A stretch of DNA of 64,000 bases from contig NC_087071.1 in the NCBI RefSeq assembly GCF_963678635.1, forward strand, positions 34,961,680-35,025,679. Direction: 5' to 3'. Source of the stretch: Symsagittifera roscoffensis. Its lineage: Eukaryota; Xenacoelomorpha; Acoela; Convolutidae. The notes beneath the pieces were generated by a model. The model made no database searches. It had not been told where the DNA came from and worked only from the letters and a program-made list of their open reading frames with translations. Numbering within the stretch: position 1 is the stretch's first letter; the number at the start of each line of letters is the position of its first letter. Shown here one piece after another: positions 11,237 through 24,059 of this stretch. Made by a program: the position numbers and the translations under genes.

Positions 11237-13479
11237 GTATTATTTCTTGGCAATAACAGCTATATATCCCAGCGTAAACTTAGTTCTGGGGAGTTCAACA
11301 TGGGCATCAGAAGAATCTCATTTGAGTTGAATCTGATAGAACGTAAAATTCTAGATTTTCATTGTTTTAAAAGTGGTTTGCAATTGAGTTTCTGTTGATT
11401 CAACTGCGGGAATTGGATATTAAATTATTGTGAAAAACAAACAGATAAAATTACGAACTCTGATAAAAAAGTTTGCTTGATACGTTTAAAGTAGTTGCAA
11501 ATTGCTTGCAATCTTTTCACTAAACTTGGCCGTTTACTGGTTCTCTTGAATTAAACCGATTCTATGTCTTATTTTTATTCGAGTTATAAAAATGGCCAGA
11601 ATATTTTGGTGCCGCGACTCGAGAAAATTTTGTGACGACTTTTTCAAGATACAATTGAATTCCTTGAAGGAGCAAGTGACGTACTCGAGCAAAGTTTTAG
11701 GTTGTCAATTGCCTCCAGAAAGAAATTATTCAAAGACATCGAACACTTAAAATTTCAAGGCGGCAATCGAAAAACAAAAAACAAAGGACCTGAGCACAAT
11801 TTTTTGAGATTTCAATTTCTGAAAGAAGGAACGAACCGAACAAAATTTTGTGCGACCTCAAACTGAATCAAAGAGCGACTCCTAAGCTTTTTTTGCGCTA
11901 CCTAGTTTTCCAAATCAAGGAGACCTGCACAATTTTGTTTTAAAAATAAGGACCGACCCAAATACATTTTTGTGCGACCTCAATTGAATCAAGGATCAAC
12001 CCCTGCACAATTTTGTGGAATCTCAATCTCCAAATCAAGGAGCTCTCCACACTTTGGTGTGACCACAAGTCAAAAACGGCAAAAAACTATACCTAGTCAA
12101 AACAAAGTCGACAACCCAGAAGGCCGACATCGCAAAAAGTTAAAAGTGTTTTTTTTGTGGATTCTTTGTGTATTCTTTGTCTAAAGGTCGGTGAACTCCC
12201 TGCAAAACCTTGTAAGACCGAACCTGTGTTTTCAACTAGCTTCTAAACTCTATTTTGTGATATTTTTTCTTTAACCCAAAAAGTGCTACTTTTTTGATGA
12301 TCAGTGCTATAAAATCAAATACGATGTTGTTGGTTGCAAACTGATAAAGACCCTATCAGATACCCTAATACTTGTACATACCCAGTACGCCAAGAGAGTC
12401 TGGAAATCAAAAACTTTGGGACAAAAAATTTCTAGAAAGATTTCCAAAAAAAAATCAAAAAAATTTTCCTCGAAAAAAAATTTATACCAATTTTCCCCAA
12501 AATTTTTATTGAAAAAAATGTCGCTCGAATTCAAGGCAAGGTCTTAAAAAAAATTTTTTGTCGCGCCTGTTCAAGCGTTAGAACCGCCAATTGTGTCGAG
12601 CAAGTAATTTGAGTGAATCCGTACCTCGGTTTCTTCCGGTGCTTGGATAATCTTTAAAAGTTTGCTCGGCTCGCCTCGTTTTCGGTCGAATTGCGCCACC
12701 ACTTGGTTCGACCAGAACCTAGATATGACGACTCTACAATTGGAAACTCTTTAATTTGACCGCCAACAAAAAAACTGTATTGTTCATCACTGTCAATGGT
12801 GTTCATCATTGCTGCGAGTTCTCTTCATCACTCTGTAAATATTTTATCATTAACTCTACAAAAACGCCTCGACGACATTTAAAGCAGTTGTAGGGTCAAG
12901 TGTTAATTTGAATGCAAATAACCGACAAAAGATTGTTCAAATATTTTAAATCATTTCCCCAAAATGTATGATACAGAAAACTATTATAAATTGGCACGGC
13001 GTTATGAATATTTCTTTGAGCGAGCATAGATCAAACAACGACAACTCACTGACACCAGAAGGTATAATTGAAATTTTAAAAGAATATAAAAAAGCAGCCA
13101 TTGCTTACGCACATCGTCAAATGAGCCCCATTGTTTATAGACGTTTGGTGGAAACAGGAATTTTAACCATTGATGTCACCAAACCTATATGCTGAAAAAG
13201 AAAAGCTAACGACAAAAAATTAATTCGTAAACTTGATTATTTCGTCCTCCAGTATTTTTAGAAAAACAAAAATTAATAATCATTCGTCGTTATTTGTCAA
13301 ATCTGTCCGAATTTTTTAATATAACTAAAAGATTATCGACCAGGTTCAAGGAAAAGGAAAACAGATAAGCATAAGAATTTTCAAATGGCAACAGTCAAAG
13401 AATTTTTAACGTTTGTTGGAGATTATATATCTTAAGTTGTTTTTCAAAAGTTAAGTTCATCTTTAAGTTCAGTCTCGTA
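11237..13479 (+). repeat. satellite unit 3 of 6 (2243 bp)
   Basis: Near-identical unit. It shares the TTGCGCCACCACTTGG variant (about 12692) with unit 6, while units 1, 2 and 5 have CACGACTTGG. Units 2 and 3 share the GCACAT variant inside the 75-codon frame. These shared variants suggest multi-unit duplication or conversion. Confidence 0.95.
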
Positions 13480-15555
13480 GTATTATTTCTTGGCAATAAC
13501 AGCTATATATCCCAGCGTAAACTTAGTTCTGGGGAGTTCAACATGGGCATCAGAAGAATCTCATTTGAGTTGAATCTGATAGAACGTAAAATTCTAGATT
13601 TTCATTGTTTTAAAAGTGGTTTGCAATTGAGTTTCTGTTGATTCAACTGCGGGAATTGGATATTAAATTATTGTGAAAAACAAACAGATAAAATTACGAA
13701 CTCTGATAAAAAAGTTTGCTTGATACGTTTAAAGTAGTTGCAAATTGCTTGCAATCTTTTCACTAAACTTTGCCGTTTACTGGTTCTCTTGAATTAAACC
13801 GATTCTATGTCTTATTTTTATTCGAGTTATAAAAATGGCCAGAATATTTTGGTGCCGCGACTCGAGAAAAATTTGTGACGACTTTTTCAAGATACAATTG
13901 AATTCCTTGAAGGAGCAAGTGACGTACTCGAGCAAAGTCTTAGGTTGTCAATTGCCTCCAGAAAGAAATTATTCAAAGACATCGAACACTTAAAATTTCA
14001 AGGCGGCAATCGAAAATTAAAAAACAAAGGACCTGAGCACAATTTTTTGAGATTTCAGTTTGTGAAAGAAGGAACGAACCGAATCAATTTTGTGCGACCT
14101 CAAACTGAATCAAAGAGCGACTCCTAAACTTTTTTTGCGCTACCTAGTTTTCCAAATCAAGGAGACCTGCACAATTTTGTTTTAAAAATAAGGACCGACC
14201 CAAATACATTTTTGTGCGACCTCAATTGAATCAAGGATCAACCCCTGCACAATTTTGTGGGATCTCAATCTCCAAATCAAGGAGCTCTCCACACTTTGGT
14301 GTGACCACAAGTCAAAAACGGCAAAAAACTATACCTAGTCAAAACAAAGCCGACAACCCAGAAGGCCGACATCGCAAAAAGTTAAAAGTGCTTTTTTGTG
14401 GATTCTTTGTGTATTCTTTGTCTAAAGGTCGGTGAACTCCCTGCAAAACCTTGTAAGACCGAACCTGTGTTTTCAACTAGCTTCTAAACTCTATTTTGTG
14501 ATATTTTTTCTTTAACCCAAAAAGTGCTACTTTTTTGATGATCAGTGCTATAAAATCAAATACGGTGTTGTTGGTTGCAAACTGATAAAGACCCTATCAG
14601 ATACCCTAATACTCGTACATACCTAGTACGCCAAGAGAGTCTGGAAATCAAAAACTTTGGGACAAAAAATTTCTAGAAAGATTTCCAAAAAAAAATCAAA
14701 AAAATTTTCCTCGAAAAAAAAGTTATACCAATTTTCCCCAAAATTTTTATTGAAAAAAATGTCGCTCGAATTCAAGACAAGGTCTTAAAAAAATTTTTTT
14801 GTCGCGCCTGTTCAAGCGTTAGAACCGCCAATTGTGTCGAGCTAGTAATTTGAGTGAATGGTCAACTGTCAATGGTGTTCATCATTGCTGCGAGTTCTCT
14901 TCATCACTCTGTAAATATTTTATCATTAACTCTACAAAAACGCCTCGACGACATTTAAAGCAGTTGTAGGGTCAAGTGTTAATTTGAATGCAAATAACCG
15001 ACAAAAGATTGTTCAAATATTTTAAATCATTTCCCCAAAATGTATGATACAGAAAACTATTATAAATTGGCACGGCATTATGAATATTTCTTTGAGCGAG
15101 CATAGATCAAACAACGACAACTCACTGACACCAGAAGGTATAATTGAAATTTTAAGAGAATATAAAAAAGCAGCCATTGCTTACGTACATCGTCAAATGA
15201 GCCCCATTGTTTATAGACGTTTGGTGGAAACAGGAATTTTAACCATTGATGTCACCAAACCTATATGCTGAAAAAGAAAAGCTAACGACAAAAAATTAAT
15301 TCGTAAACTTGATTATTTCGTCCTCCAGTATTTTTAGAAAAACAAAAATTAATAATCATTCGTCGTTATTTGTCAAATCTGTGCGAATTTTTTAATATAA
15401 CTAAAAGATTATCGACCAGGTTCAAGGAAAAGGAAAACAGATAAGCATAAGAATTTTCAAATGGCAACAGTCAAAGAATTTTTAACGTTTGTTGGAGATT
15501 ATATATCTTAAGTTGTTTTTCAAAAGTTAACTTCATCTTTAAGTTCAGTCTCGTA
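13480..15555 (+). repeat. satellite unit 4 of 6 (2076 bp, internal deletion)
   Basis: This unit is about 165 bp shorter. After AGTAATTTGAGTGAATG (about 14860) the text jumps directly to TCAACTGTCAATGGTG, losing the segment with the half-hairpin and the CCGTACCTCGG block. The rest aligns with the other units. Confidence 0.95.
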
Positions 15556-17777
15556 GTATTATTTCTTGGCAATAACAGCTATATATCCCAGCGTAAACTT
15601 AGTTCTGGGGAGTTCAACATGGGCATCAGAAGAATCTCATTTGAGTTGAATCTGATAGAACGTAAAATTCTAGATTTTCATTGTTTTAAAAGTGGTTTGC
15701 AATTGAGTTTCTGTTGATTCAACTGCGGGAATTGGATATTAAATTATTGTGAAAAACAAACAGATAAAATTACGAACTCTGATAAAAAAGTTTGCTTGAT
15801 ACGTTTAAAGTAGTTGCAAATTGCTTGCAATCTTTTCACTAAACTTTGCCGTTTACTGGTTCTCTTGAATTAAACCGATTCTATGTCTTATTTTTATTCG
15901 AGTTATAAAAATGGGCAGAATATTTTGGTGCCGCGACTCGAAAAAAATTTGTGACGACTTTTTCAAGATACAATTGAACTCCTTGAAGGAGCAAGTGACG
16001 TACTCGAGCAAAGTCTTAGGTTGTCAATTGCCTCCAGAAAGAAATTATTCAGAGACATCGAACACTTAAAATTTCAAGGCGGCAATCGAAAAACAAAAAA
16101 CAAAGGACCTGAGCACAATTTTTTGAGATTTCAATTTGTGAAAGAAGGAACGAACCTCAAAACTGAATCAAACTGCGACTCCTAAACTTTTTTTGCGCGA
16201 CCTAGTTTTCCAAATCAAGGAGACCTGCACAATTTTGTTTTAAAAATAAGAACCGACCCAAATACATTTTTGTGCGACCTCAATTGAATCAAGGATCAAC
16301 CCCTGCACAATTTTGTGGGATCTCAATCTCCAAATCAAGGAGCTCTCCACAATTTGGTGTGACCACAAGTCAAAAACGGCAAAAAACTATACCTAGTCAA
16401 AACAAAGCCGACAACCCAGAAGGCCGACATCGCAAAAAGTTAAAAGTGCTTTTTTTGGATTCTTTGTGTATTCTTTGTCTAAAGGTCGGTGAACTCCCTG
16501 CAAAACCTTGTAAGACCGAACCTGTGTTTTCAACTAGCTTCTAAACTCTATTTTGTGATATTTTTTCTTTAACCCAAAAAGTGCTACTTTTTTGATGATC
16601 AGTGCTATAAAATCAAATACGATGTTGTTGGTTGCAAACTGATAAAGACCCTATCAGATACCCTAATACTTGTACATACCCAGTACGCCAAGAGAGTCTG
16701 GAAATCAAAAACTTTGGGACAAAAAATTTCTAGAAAGATTTCCAAAAAAAAATCAAAAAAATTTTCCTCGAAAAAAAAATTATACCAATTTTCCCCAAAA
16801 TTTTTATTGAAAAAAATGTCGCTCGAATTCAAGGCAAGGTCTTAAAAAAAAAATTTTGTCGCGCCTGTTCAAGCGTTAGAACCGCCAATTGTGTCGAGCA
16901 AGTAATTTGAGTGAATCCGTACCTCGGTTTCTTCCGGTGCTTGGATAATCTTTAAAAGTTTGCTCGGCTCGCCTCGTTTTCGGTCGCATTGCGCCACGAC
17001 TTGGTTCGACCAGAACCTAGATATGACGACTTTACAATTAGAAACTCCTTAATTTGACCGCCAACAAAAAAACTGTATTGTTCATCACTGTCAATGGTGT
17101 TCATCATTGCTGCGAGTTCTCTTCATCACTCTGTAAATATTTTATCATTAACTCTACAAAAACGCCTCGACGACATTTAAAGCAGTTGTAGGGTCAAGTG
17201 TTAATTTGAATGCAAATAACCGACAAAAGATTGTTCAAATATTTTAAATCATTTCCCCAAAGTGTATGATACAGAAAACTATTATAAATTGGCACGACGT
17301 TATGAATATTTCTTTGAGCGAGCATAAATCAAACAACGACAACTCACTGACACCAGAAGGTATAATTGAAATTTTAAAAGAATATAAAAAAGCAGCCATT
17401 GCTTACGTACATCGTCAAATGAGCCCCATTGTTTATAGACGTTTGGTGGAAACAGGAATTTTAACCATTGATGTCACCAAACCTATATGCTGAAAAAGAA
17501 AAGCTAACGACAAAAAATTAATTCGTAAACTTGATTATTTCGTCCTCCAGTATTTTTAGAAAATCAAAAATTAATAATCATTCGTCGTTATTTGTCAAAT
17601 CTGTCCGCATTTTTTAATATAACTAAAAACTTATCGACCAGGTTCAAGGAAAAGGAAAACAGATAAGCATAAGAATTTTCAAATGGCAACAGTCAAAGAA
17701 TTTTTAACGTTTGTTGGAGATTATATATCTTAAGTTGTTTTTCAAAAGTTAACTTCATCTTTAAGTTCAGTCTCGTA
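15556..17777 (+). repeat. satellite unit 5 of 6 (2222 bp)
   Basis: Near-identical unit. A short loss near 16155 removes part of the CACAATTTTGTGCGACC subrepeat block. Confidence 0.95.
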
Positions 17778-20019
17778 GTATTATTTCTTGGCAATAACAG
17801 CTATATATCCCAGCGTAAACTTAGTTCTGGGGAGTTCAACATGGGCATCAGAAGAATCTCATTTGAGTTGAATCTGATAGAACGTAAAATTCTAGATTTC
17901 CATTGTTTTAAAAGTGGTTTGCAATTGAGTTTCTGTTGATTCAACTGCGGGAATTGGATATTAAATTATTGTGAAAAACAAACAGATAAAATTACGAACT
18001 CTGATAAAAAGTTTGCTTGATACGTTTAAAGTAGTTGCAAATTGCTTGCAATCTTTTCACTAAGCTTTGCCGTTTACTGGTTCTCTTAAATTAAACCGAT
18101 TCTATGTCTTATTTTTAATCGAGTTATAAAAATGGCCAGAATATTTTGGTGCCGCGACTCGAGAAAAATTTGTGACGATTTTTTCAAGATACAATTGATT
18201 TCCTTGAAGGAGCAAGTGACGTACTCGAGCAAAGTCTTAGGTTGTCAATTGCCTCCAGAAAGAAATTATTCAAAGACATCGAACACTGAAAATTTCAAGG
18301 CGGCAATCGAAAAACAAAAAACAAAGGACCTGTGCATAATTTTTTGAGATTTCAATTTGTGAAAGAAGGAACGACCCGAACACAATTTTGTGCGACCTCA
18401 AACTGAATCAAAGAGCGACTCCTAAACTTTTTTTGCGCGACCTAGTTTTCCAAATCAAGGAGACCTGCACAATTTTTTTTTAAAAATAAGGACCGACCCA
18501 AATACACTTTTGTGCGACCTCAATTGAATCAAGGATCAACCCCTGCACAATTTTGTGGGATCTCAATCTCCAAATCAAGGAGCTCTCCACAATTTGGTGT
18601 GACCACAAGTCAAAAACGGCGAAAAACTATACCTAGTCAAAACAAAGCCGACAACCCAGAAGGCCGACATCGCAAAAAGTTAAAAGTGCTTTTTTTGTGG
18701 ATTCTTCGTGTATTCTTTGTCTAAAGGTCGGTGAACTCCCTGCAAAACCTTGTAAGACCGAACCTGTGTTTTCAACTAGCTTCTAAACTCTATTTTGTGA
18801 TATTTTTTCTTTAACCCAAAAAGTGCTACTTTTTTGATGATCAGTGCTATAAAATCAAATACGATGTTGTTGGTTGCAAACTGATAAAGACCCTATCAGA
18901 TACCCTAATACTCGTACATACCCAGTACGCCAAGAGAGTCTGGAAATCAAAAACTTTGGGACAAAAAATTTCTAGAAAGATTTCCAAAAAAAAATCAAAA
19001 AAATTTTCCTCGAAAAAAAAGTTATACCAATTTTCCCCAAAATTTTTATTGAAAAAAATGTCGCTCGAAATCAAGGCAAGGTCTTAAAAAAAATTTTTTG
19101 TCGCGCCTGTTCAAGCGTTAGAACCGCCAATTGTGTCGAGCAAGTATTTTGAGTGAATCCGTACCTCGGTTTCTTCCGGTGCTTGGATAATCTTTAAAAG
19201 TTTGCTCGGCTCGCCTCGTTTTCGGTCGAATTGCGCCACCACTTGGTTCGACCAGAACCTAGATATGACGACTCTACAATTGGAAACTCTTTAATTTGAC
19301 CGCCAACAAAAAAACTGTATTGTTCATCACTGTCAATGGTGTTCATCATTGCTGCGAGTTCTCTTCATCACTCTGTAAATATTTTATCATTAACTCTACA
19401 AAAACGCCTCGACGACATTTAAAGCAGTTGTAGGGTCAAGTGTTAATTTGAATGCAAATAACCGACAAAAGATTGTTCAAATATTTTAAATCATTTCCCC
19501 AAAATGTATGATACAGAAAACTATTATAAATTGGCACGACGTTATGAATATTTCTTTGAGCGAGCATAGATCAAACAACGACAACTCACTGACACCAGAA
19601 GGTATAATTGAAATTTTAAAAGAATATAAAAAAGCAGCCATTGCTTACGTACATCGTCAAATGAGCCCCATTGTTTATAGACGTTTGGTGGAAACAGGAA
19701 TTTTAACCATTGATGTCACCAAACCTATATGCTGAAAAAGAAAAGCTAACGACAAAAAATTAATTCGTAAACTTGATTATTTCGTCCTCCAGTATTTTTA
19801 GAAAAACAAAAATTAATAATCATTCGTCGTTATTTGTCAAATCTGTCCGAATTTTTTAATATAACTAAAAGATTATCGACCAGGTTCAAGGAAAAGGAAA
19901 ACAGATAAGCATAAGAATTTTCAAATGGCAACAGTCAAAGAATTTTTAACGTTTGTTGGAGATTATATATCCTAAGTTGTTTTTCAAAAGTTAACTTCAT
20001 CTTTAAGTTCAGTCTCGTA
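17778..20019 (+). repeat. satellite unit 6 of 6 (2242 bp)
   Basis: Last full unit. The repeat stops abruptly at AGTCTCGTA, where the next landmark would start, and gives way to the BEL/Pao remnant (GTTCAGTTCAGTTGTTC). This abrupt end contrasts with the decayed left edge of the array. Confidence 0.95.
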
Positions 20020-23000
20020 GTTCAGTTCAGTTGTTCAAACCATAAATCAACTTGAGTTTTACCCAGGATATATCGTTGAAAAAATGACGATGCTTTAGAT
20101 CTAGCTAAAATTTAAGTTGAAATCTAAACTCAAGAGGACCAGGTAGAAACTGCGCAAACAACGACACCAAGCAAAACCGTTTGTTCCAAGAAACCATTTT
20201 CACTGTGTTTGAAGATTGTATCGATGACTTCGAGTGAGCGTCGAAGAGAAGCAGCTCTTACAAAAATTGGACGTAAGGAAGTAGAACGCCAGGCAGATAC
20301 TAATCTTCGTTTGAAAAAAGCAAGAGATCCAGTTTCAGTCGATGAAGGTTCAACTTGAACTTGATGTGGTTGCAGAGCAAAGCCGTCAAAAGCTAGTCGA
20401 AGCAACTATAGAACAAGCTGAAAAGATGAATATCTGGAAGATTCTTCTGAAATCAGTGGGCTTCGTCGTAGCAGGTCGAAACTGGCAATGGCCTTTCTGG
20501 TGAACCAAACGGAGGAAGACAGAACAAGAAGTCGGGTGAAAACTCAATTCCCAGCTCAGTAAATGGTTAAGCCCACGGCGCCTGTCTAGAGCGCCATCTG
20601 GAATCCGCTTTTGAATTCTTGTAATTTTCAAGTTTTGAACCACTTTTCAGCAGGAATCTGACGATGATTCATAACTCTGATCCAAATGCGAACTATTTTG
20701 AAAATACCTATATAAACTCACAGTGTGTTGACGCCCTCATACGTCAGATACGAATTTCAGCTTGTTAAATCCAATACTAAATAGTACGTCTGAGCCGCGA
20801 AACAGCTCTCTTTGACCAATTTATACAGCTGCAACCATTTGATGCAGATTAGTTTTCATCGGTCAAATATCCCGACGAGTTCAATGCCCATTGCTCAGCA
20901 ACCTTTTTTCCCAAATATTTTGGCTAATTTTGTGTACCATCCAATTTTACCCACTAACGTCCTGCAACAGTCAGCTTCCCCTCTAGCGCAAGTTCTCTAG
21001 CGGAGGAATTTTTTTATACCGGCAATCCTAATGCTGTACTCGCTGCTACCTTTTCGAAACCGTTGATGGCGCCTTATACAGATGAGTGTAAGCAATCTAC
21101 GTCTTCGGGCATTAAACCAATTACTAATCAAGTTCTAGCTGAAATCTTGACACTAAGCCAGAAGAGTCTACTGCCTGAGTTTCACCCTCTCAAAAAGCAC
21201 AAATCAGAAAACATTAACAGTTCTGCTTCATGTAAATCCAGTCTCGTCGCTGTTTTATAATCGAGAGACTATGAATACGACTTGAAGAGTACTTCCGTTT
21301 TGAATCAATGTATTTCAAAATTGCCTCGAATTTGAAAGATTCGTGGTCTTTTAACTCTGTAAAAAGATGTTGGAGACAGCCAACCGTTTCATGTTTCAAT
21401 TTTTGACTCCGCGAAAAGGCTGAGGCACATGATATCATACGTGTAAGTCAAAATAGATAAAGATCTGATAAGACTTTAAAGACTGGTTTCCATTACCAAC
21501 ACAAATTTTGCCGCTGCTTCGAAAGTTGAAAAACCATTTTATGCTCCCTGCCATTCTGGAGTTATTCGGTATTTAAGGAAAAGACCCCAACGCAATGGGC
21601 TCAGTTTGTCGCTCAAAATAGGTTGCGTATTGTTTGTTGCAATCTGACCTCATTTTTGCAATTGCCCTGATGCTCGCAAATGCAGTAAGCCTGGTTGTGA
21701 AAGTATTTGTAATGTCTTTTGCATGCTGCTTCGAGCGTTTTCAGCGCAATGCTTGCAAACAAGGAGGTTAACATCAGCAATAACACAAGCCATTCGAATT
21801 CAAACAATAACGCCCCGCCGATCCGGAATAAACCGCATGTTTCGTCAAGAGCAGCCGGGTCGCCGTCTTACAAGGAACCCACGGGATTCCTTCCTGTGCT
21901 TCGAATGGAAAAAGGTTCAAGCACAGACGTGACCAGCGATTCTTGTTGTACTCACTAATGGGCCTTGCACAGCGTTTAAAAATAACTTGGCAAAAGATAG
22001 TTATTCTGATAAAAGGCTTCATTTCGACGAAGAAATAGGTCAAGCTAGAATTTTATGGCACCTTCAAGCAAGCTGATCCCCATTCCGCAGCTGATAAACG
22101 CGCTCAAATTCTTGACATCCGTTCGGATCCCCAAAGTTTCTTGGCAAATACTCAATAACTCCCTGCTTGTCGGCCATAATCCGCTGGAGTACCTGTTGTT
22201 CGGTATTTAGTTTCAGAAATCGAAGGCACTTTTATGCAGGTTCAGTTACTAAAAAGCGATCAACGTTCCTTGCGTTTTTATGGCGGGAGGACCCAACATC
22301 AGATGTTAGTGTATATCGATAAACAACATCATTGATCCAAATACGCTTACTCCGTGCTAGATAACTTTTACCTGAATGACTACCTTGGGTCTTTGATATT
22401 TCCGGAAACTGCATTAACGTGGAGTCGCACTTTAGTTGAACTGCTTAAGTTGGGTGGGTTTAATAAATTTTTTAGCAACATTCCATATTTGTATTTGAAA
22501 CTAAAGCACTCTAATATCAACGCCAACAAAAGGAAGGAATTTTTTACCGCTGTGATTAATCCCGAAACCGCGTTGCATGTTCTCGGTCTAAAATGGTACC
22601 ACGTCACTGATACGCTGGATGTGAGCTGAGGAGTTAACAACGAACTCAAAGACTCTTTTACACAGCGATCGGTTCTCAGTTTTGTGTCCTCTGTGTTTGA
22701 CTCCATAGGTCTTGTCGCTGCGTATAGCGTACGGGCACATTTTCTACAGAAAGATATCTGGCGATTGAGTGGCCGACAGTGGGACGACCCACTGCCAAAT
22801 GAGTTGCGCCGCAAGTTAACTTAAGAACTTTCTGAATCTTCCTGGAATCCTCTAATCAAACCAAAATCTGCTGTTTCTAATTCATCTTCTTTTAAACCAC
22901 TTAAGGAAAAATATGTCTCGAGTTTTTCAGTTTTTGCAAAAACAAATCCTACCGCAATACCATTAAATAATGTAAATTTTCTCAGCTTTTCTGAAGAGAT

Positions 23001-23620
23001 TTGATCCCCTCCATTTTTTCTCCAAAGTTTTCCTAAGCCTTTTTCTCATTTTATCTCATTAAACAACGCAAATGCGCAGATTGCAAATTTAGTGTCAGCC
23101 TTAAAGCAAGCTGGGTTATGAGCTGGCGATTTTCAGCAGATTTTTTGTCGATAAACTCGTTAATCTTTCTGTTTTGCCAAAGAGTCTAAAAATATAGCTG
23201 TGCTGCCAAATTGCTTCCCGAAATCTGGAAAGATCAATTTTTGAACTACCAAAAACTCAACGAAACGAACTGCATTTCCTTTGTCTCTCAATCAAATCCT
23301 TTAAACAAGAGAGATTCAAAGTTTGAAAGAAATCTCGGGCATGAAATGCAATGAGCCTAGTGGTGATTTTTTGTAATTGAACGGGAATTGATCTTTCTTA
23401 TTCAGTTCAAACTGAAGATCACTTTCCGATTTTGGTTAAAATTAGCTGTTGAAAAAAGACCTTTATTCAACAGTTCGAGCAACTTTGTGCTGATGGTTTG
23501 CCATATATATTTGATCTGAATTGCTAATGGAACTATCACTCAAAATTCATTAATTCACTCTTTAATAATCAACCGTTCGTCGCTGCAATAACCTCAATAG
23601 GTTACGGGCCCATACGCCCA
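20020..23620 (+). pseudogene. decayed BEL/Pao retrotransposon (gag to pol)
   Basis: Stops and frame changes are spread throughout, but the order of recognisable pieces fits a BEL/Pao element. A coiled-coil gag-like segment lies at about 20225-20440 (QLELDVVAEQSRQKLVEA). A Cys-rich finger remnant lies near 21670-21730 (CSKPGCESIC). An RT segment reads GTFMQVQLLKSDQRSLRFLW (about 22226-22290), and the YxDD box has become NFYLNDYLGS (about 22363). The Pao-specific A17-peptidase region at about 22575-22825 reads LGLKWYHVTDTLDV, then SVFDSIGLVAAYSVRAHFLQ, then WDDPLPNELR. From 22830 to 23620 nothing is clearly readable; the integrase was not found. The second catalytic position of the RT is Asn-Asp, so this copy would be inactive even without the stops. 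Confidence 0.72.
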
Positions 23621-23689
23621 ATCTCGAGTGAGAAGTCAGGAATCAAGATTGTCTGTTTGTTCAAACGAATAAAAAAACTGAAATTGGCA

Positions 23690-23890
23690 GTGGAGCTGTG
23701 ACAGTGAAAAACTACAACTTGAAATAGACGATTGATCAGATAGAGAAGTGCAAAGATAGAACCAGGGCAACACGATTAGTAGAGACGGACATTTCTGACG
23801 GCAGAAGCGGGGCAACACAAGTGCTAGAGATAGACAACTCTGACGATAGAAGCAGGGAAACACAACAAGAAGAGAAGAGAATCAAAAGCA
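23690..23890 (+). repeat. short tandem repeat, about 55-bp period
   Basis: Three imperfect units share AGAAGCGGGGCAACACAA-type text followed by GACGGACATTTCTGACGG-type text. They lie just upstream of the copia remnant and may be part of its LTR or leader. Confidence 0.5.
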
Positions 23891-24059
23891 ACACGAAGGG
23901 CACTGAGTGAGCACAGCAGTGGAATAAGCACTACACGAAGATTGATAGTGAAAGATAACTGAAACAAACAGATAACTTACATTTTTTTTTTAAAAATACC
24001 TAATTTATACTCAAGATTTGAAACTTTTCCTATTAAAGCCATTAGTAGAGATGAGAAAA

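Noticed and set aside
22380-22814. A 144-codon minus-strand frame
   Set aside because: It lies opposite the readable BEL/Pao RT/A17 text on the + strand and is a shadow of it.
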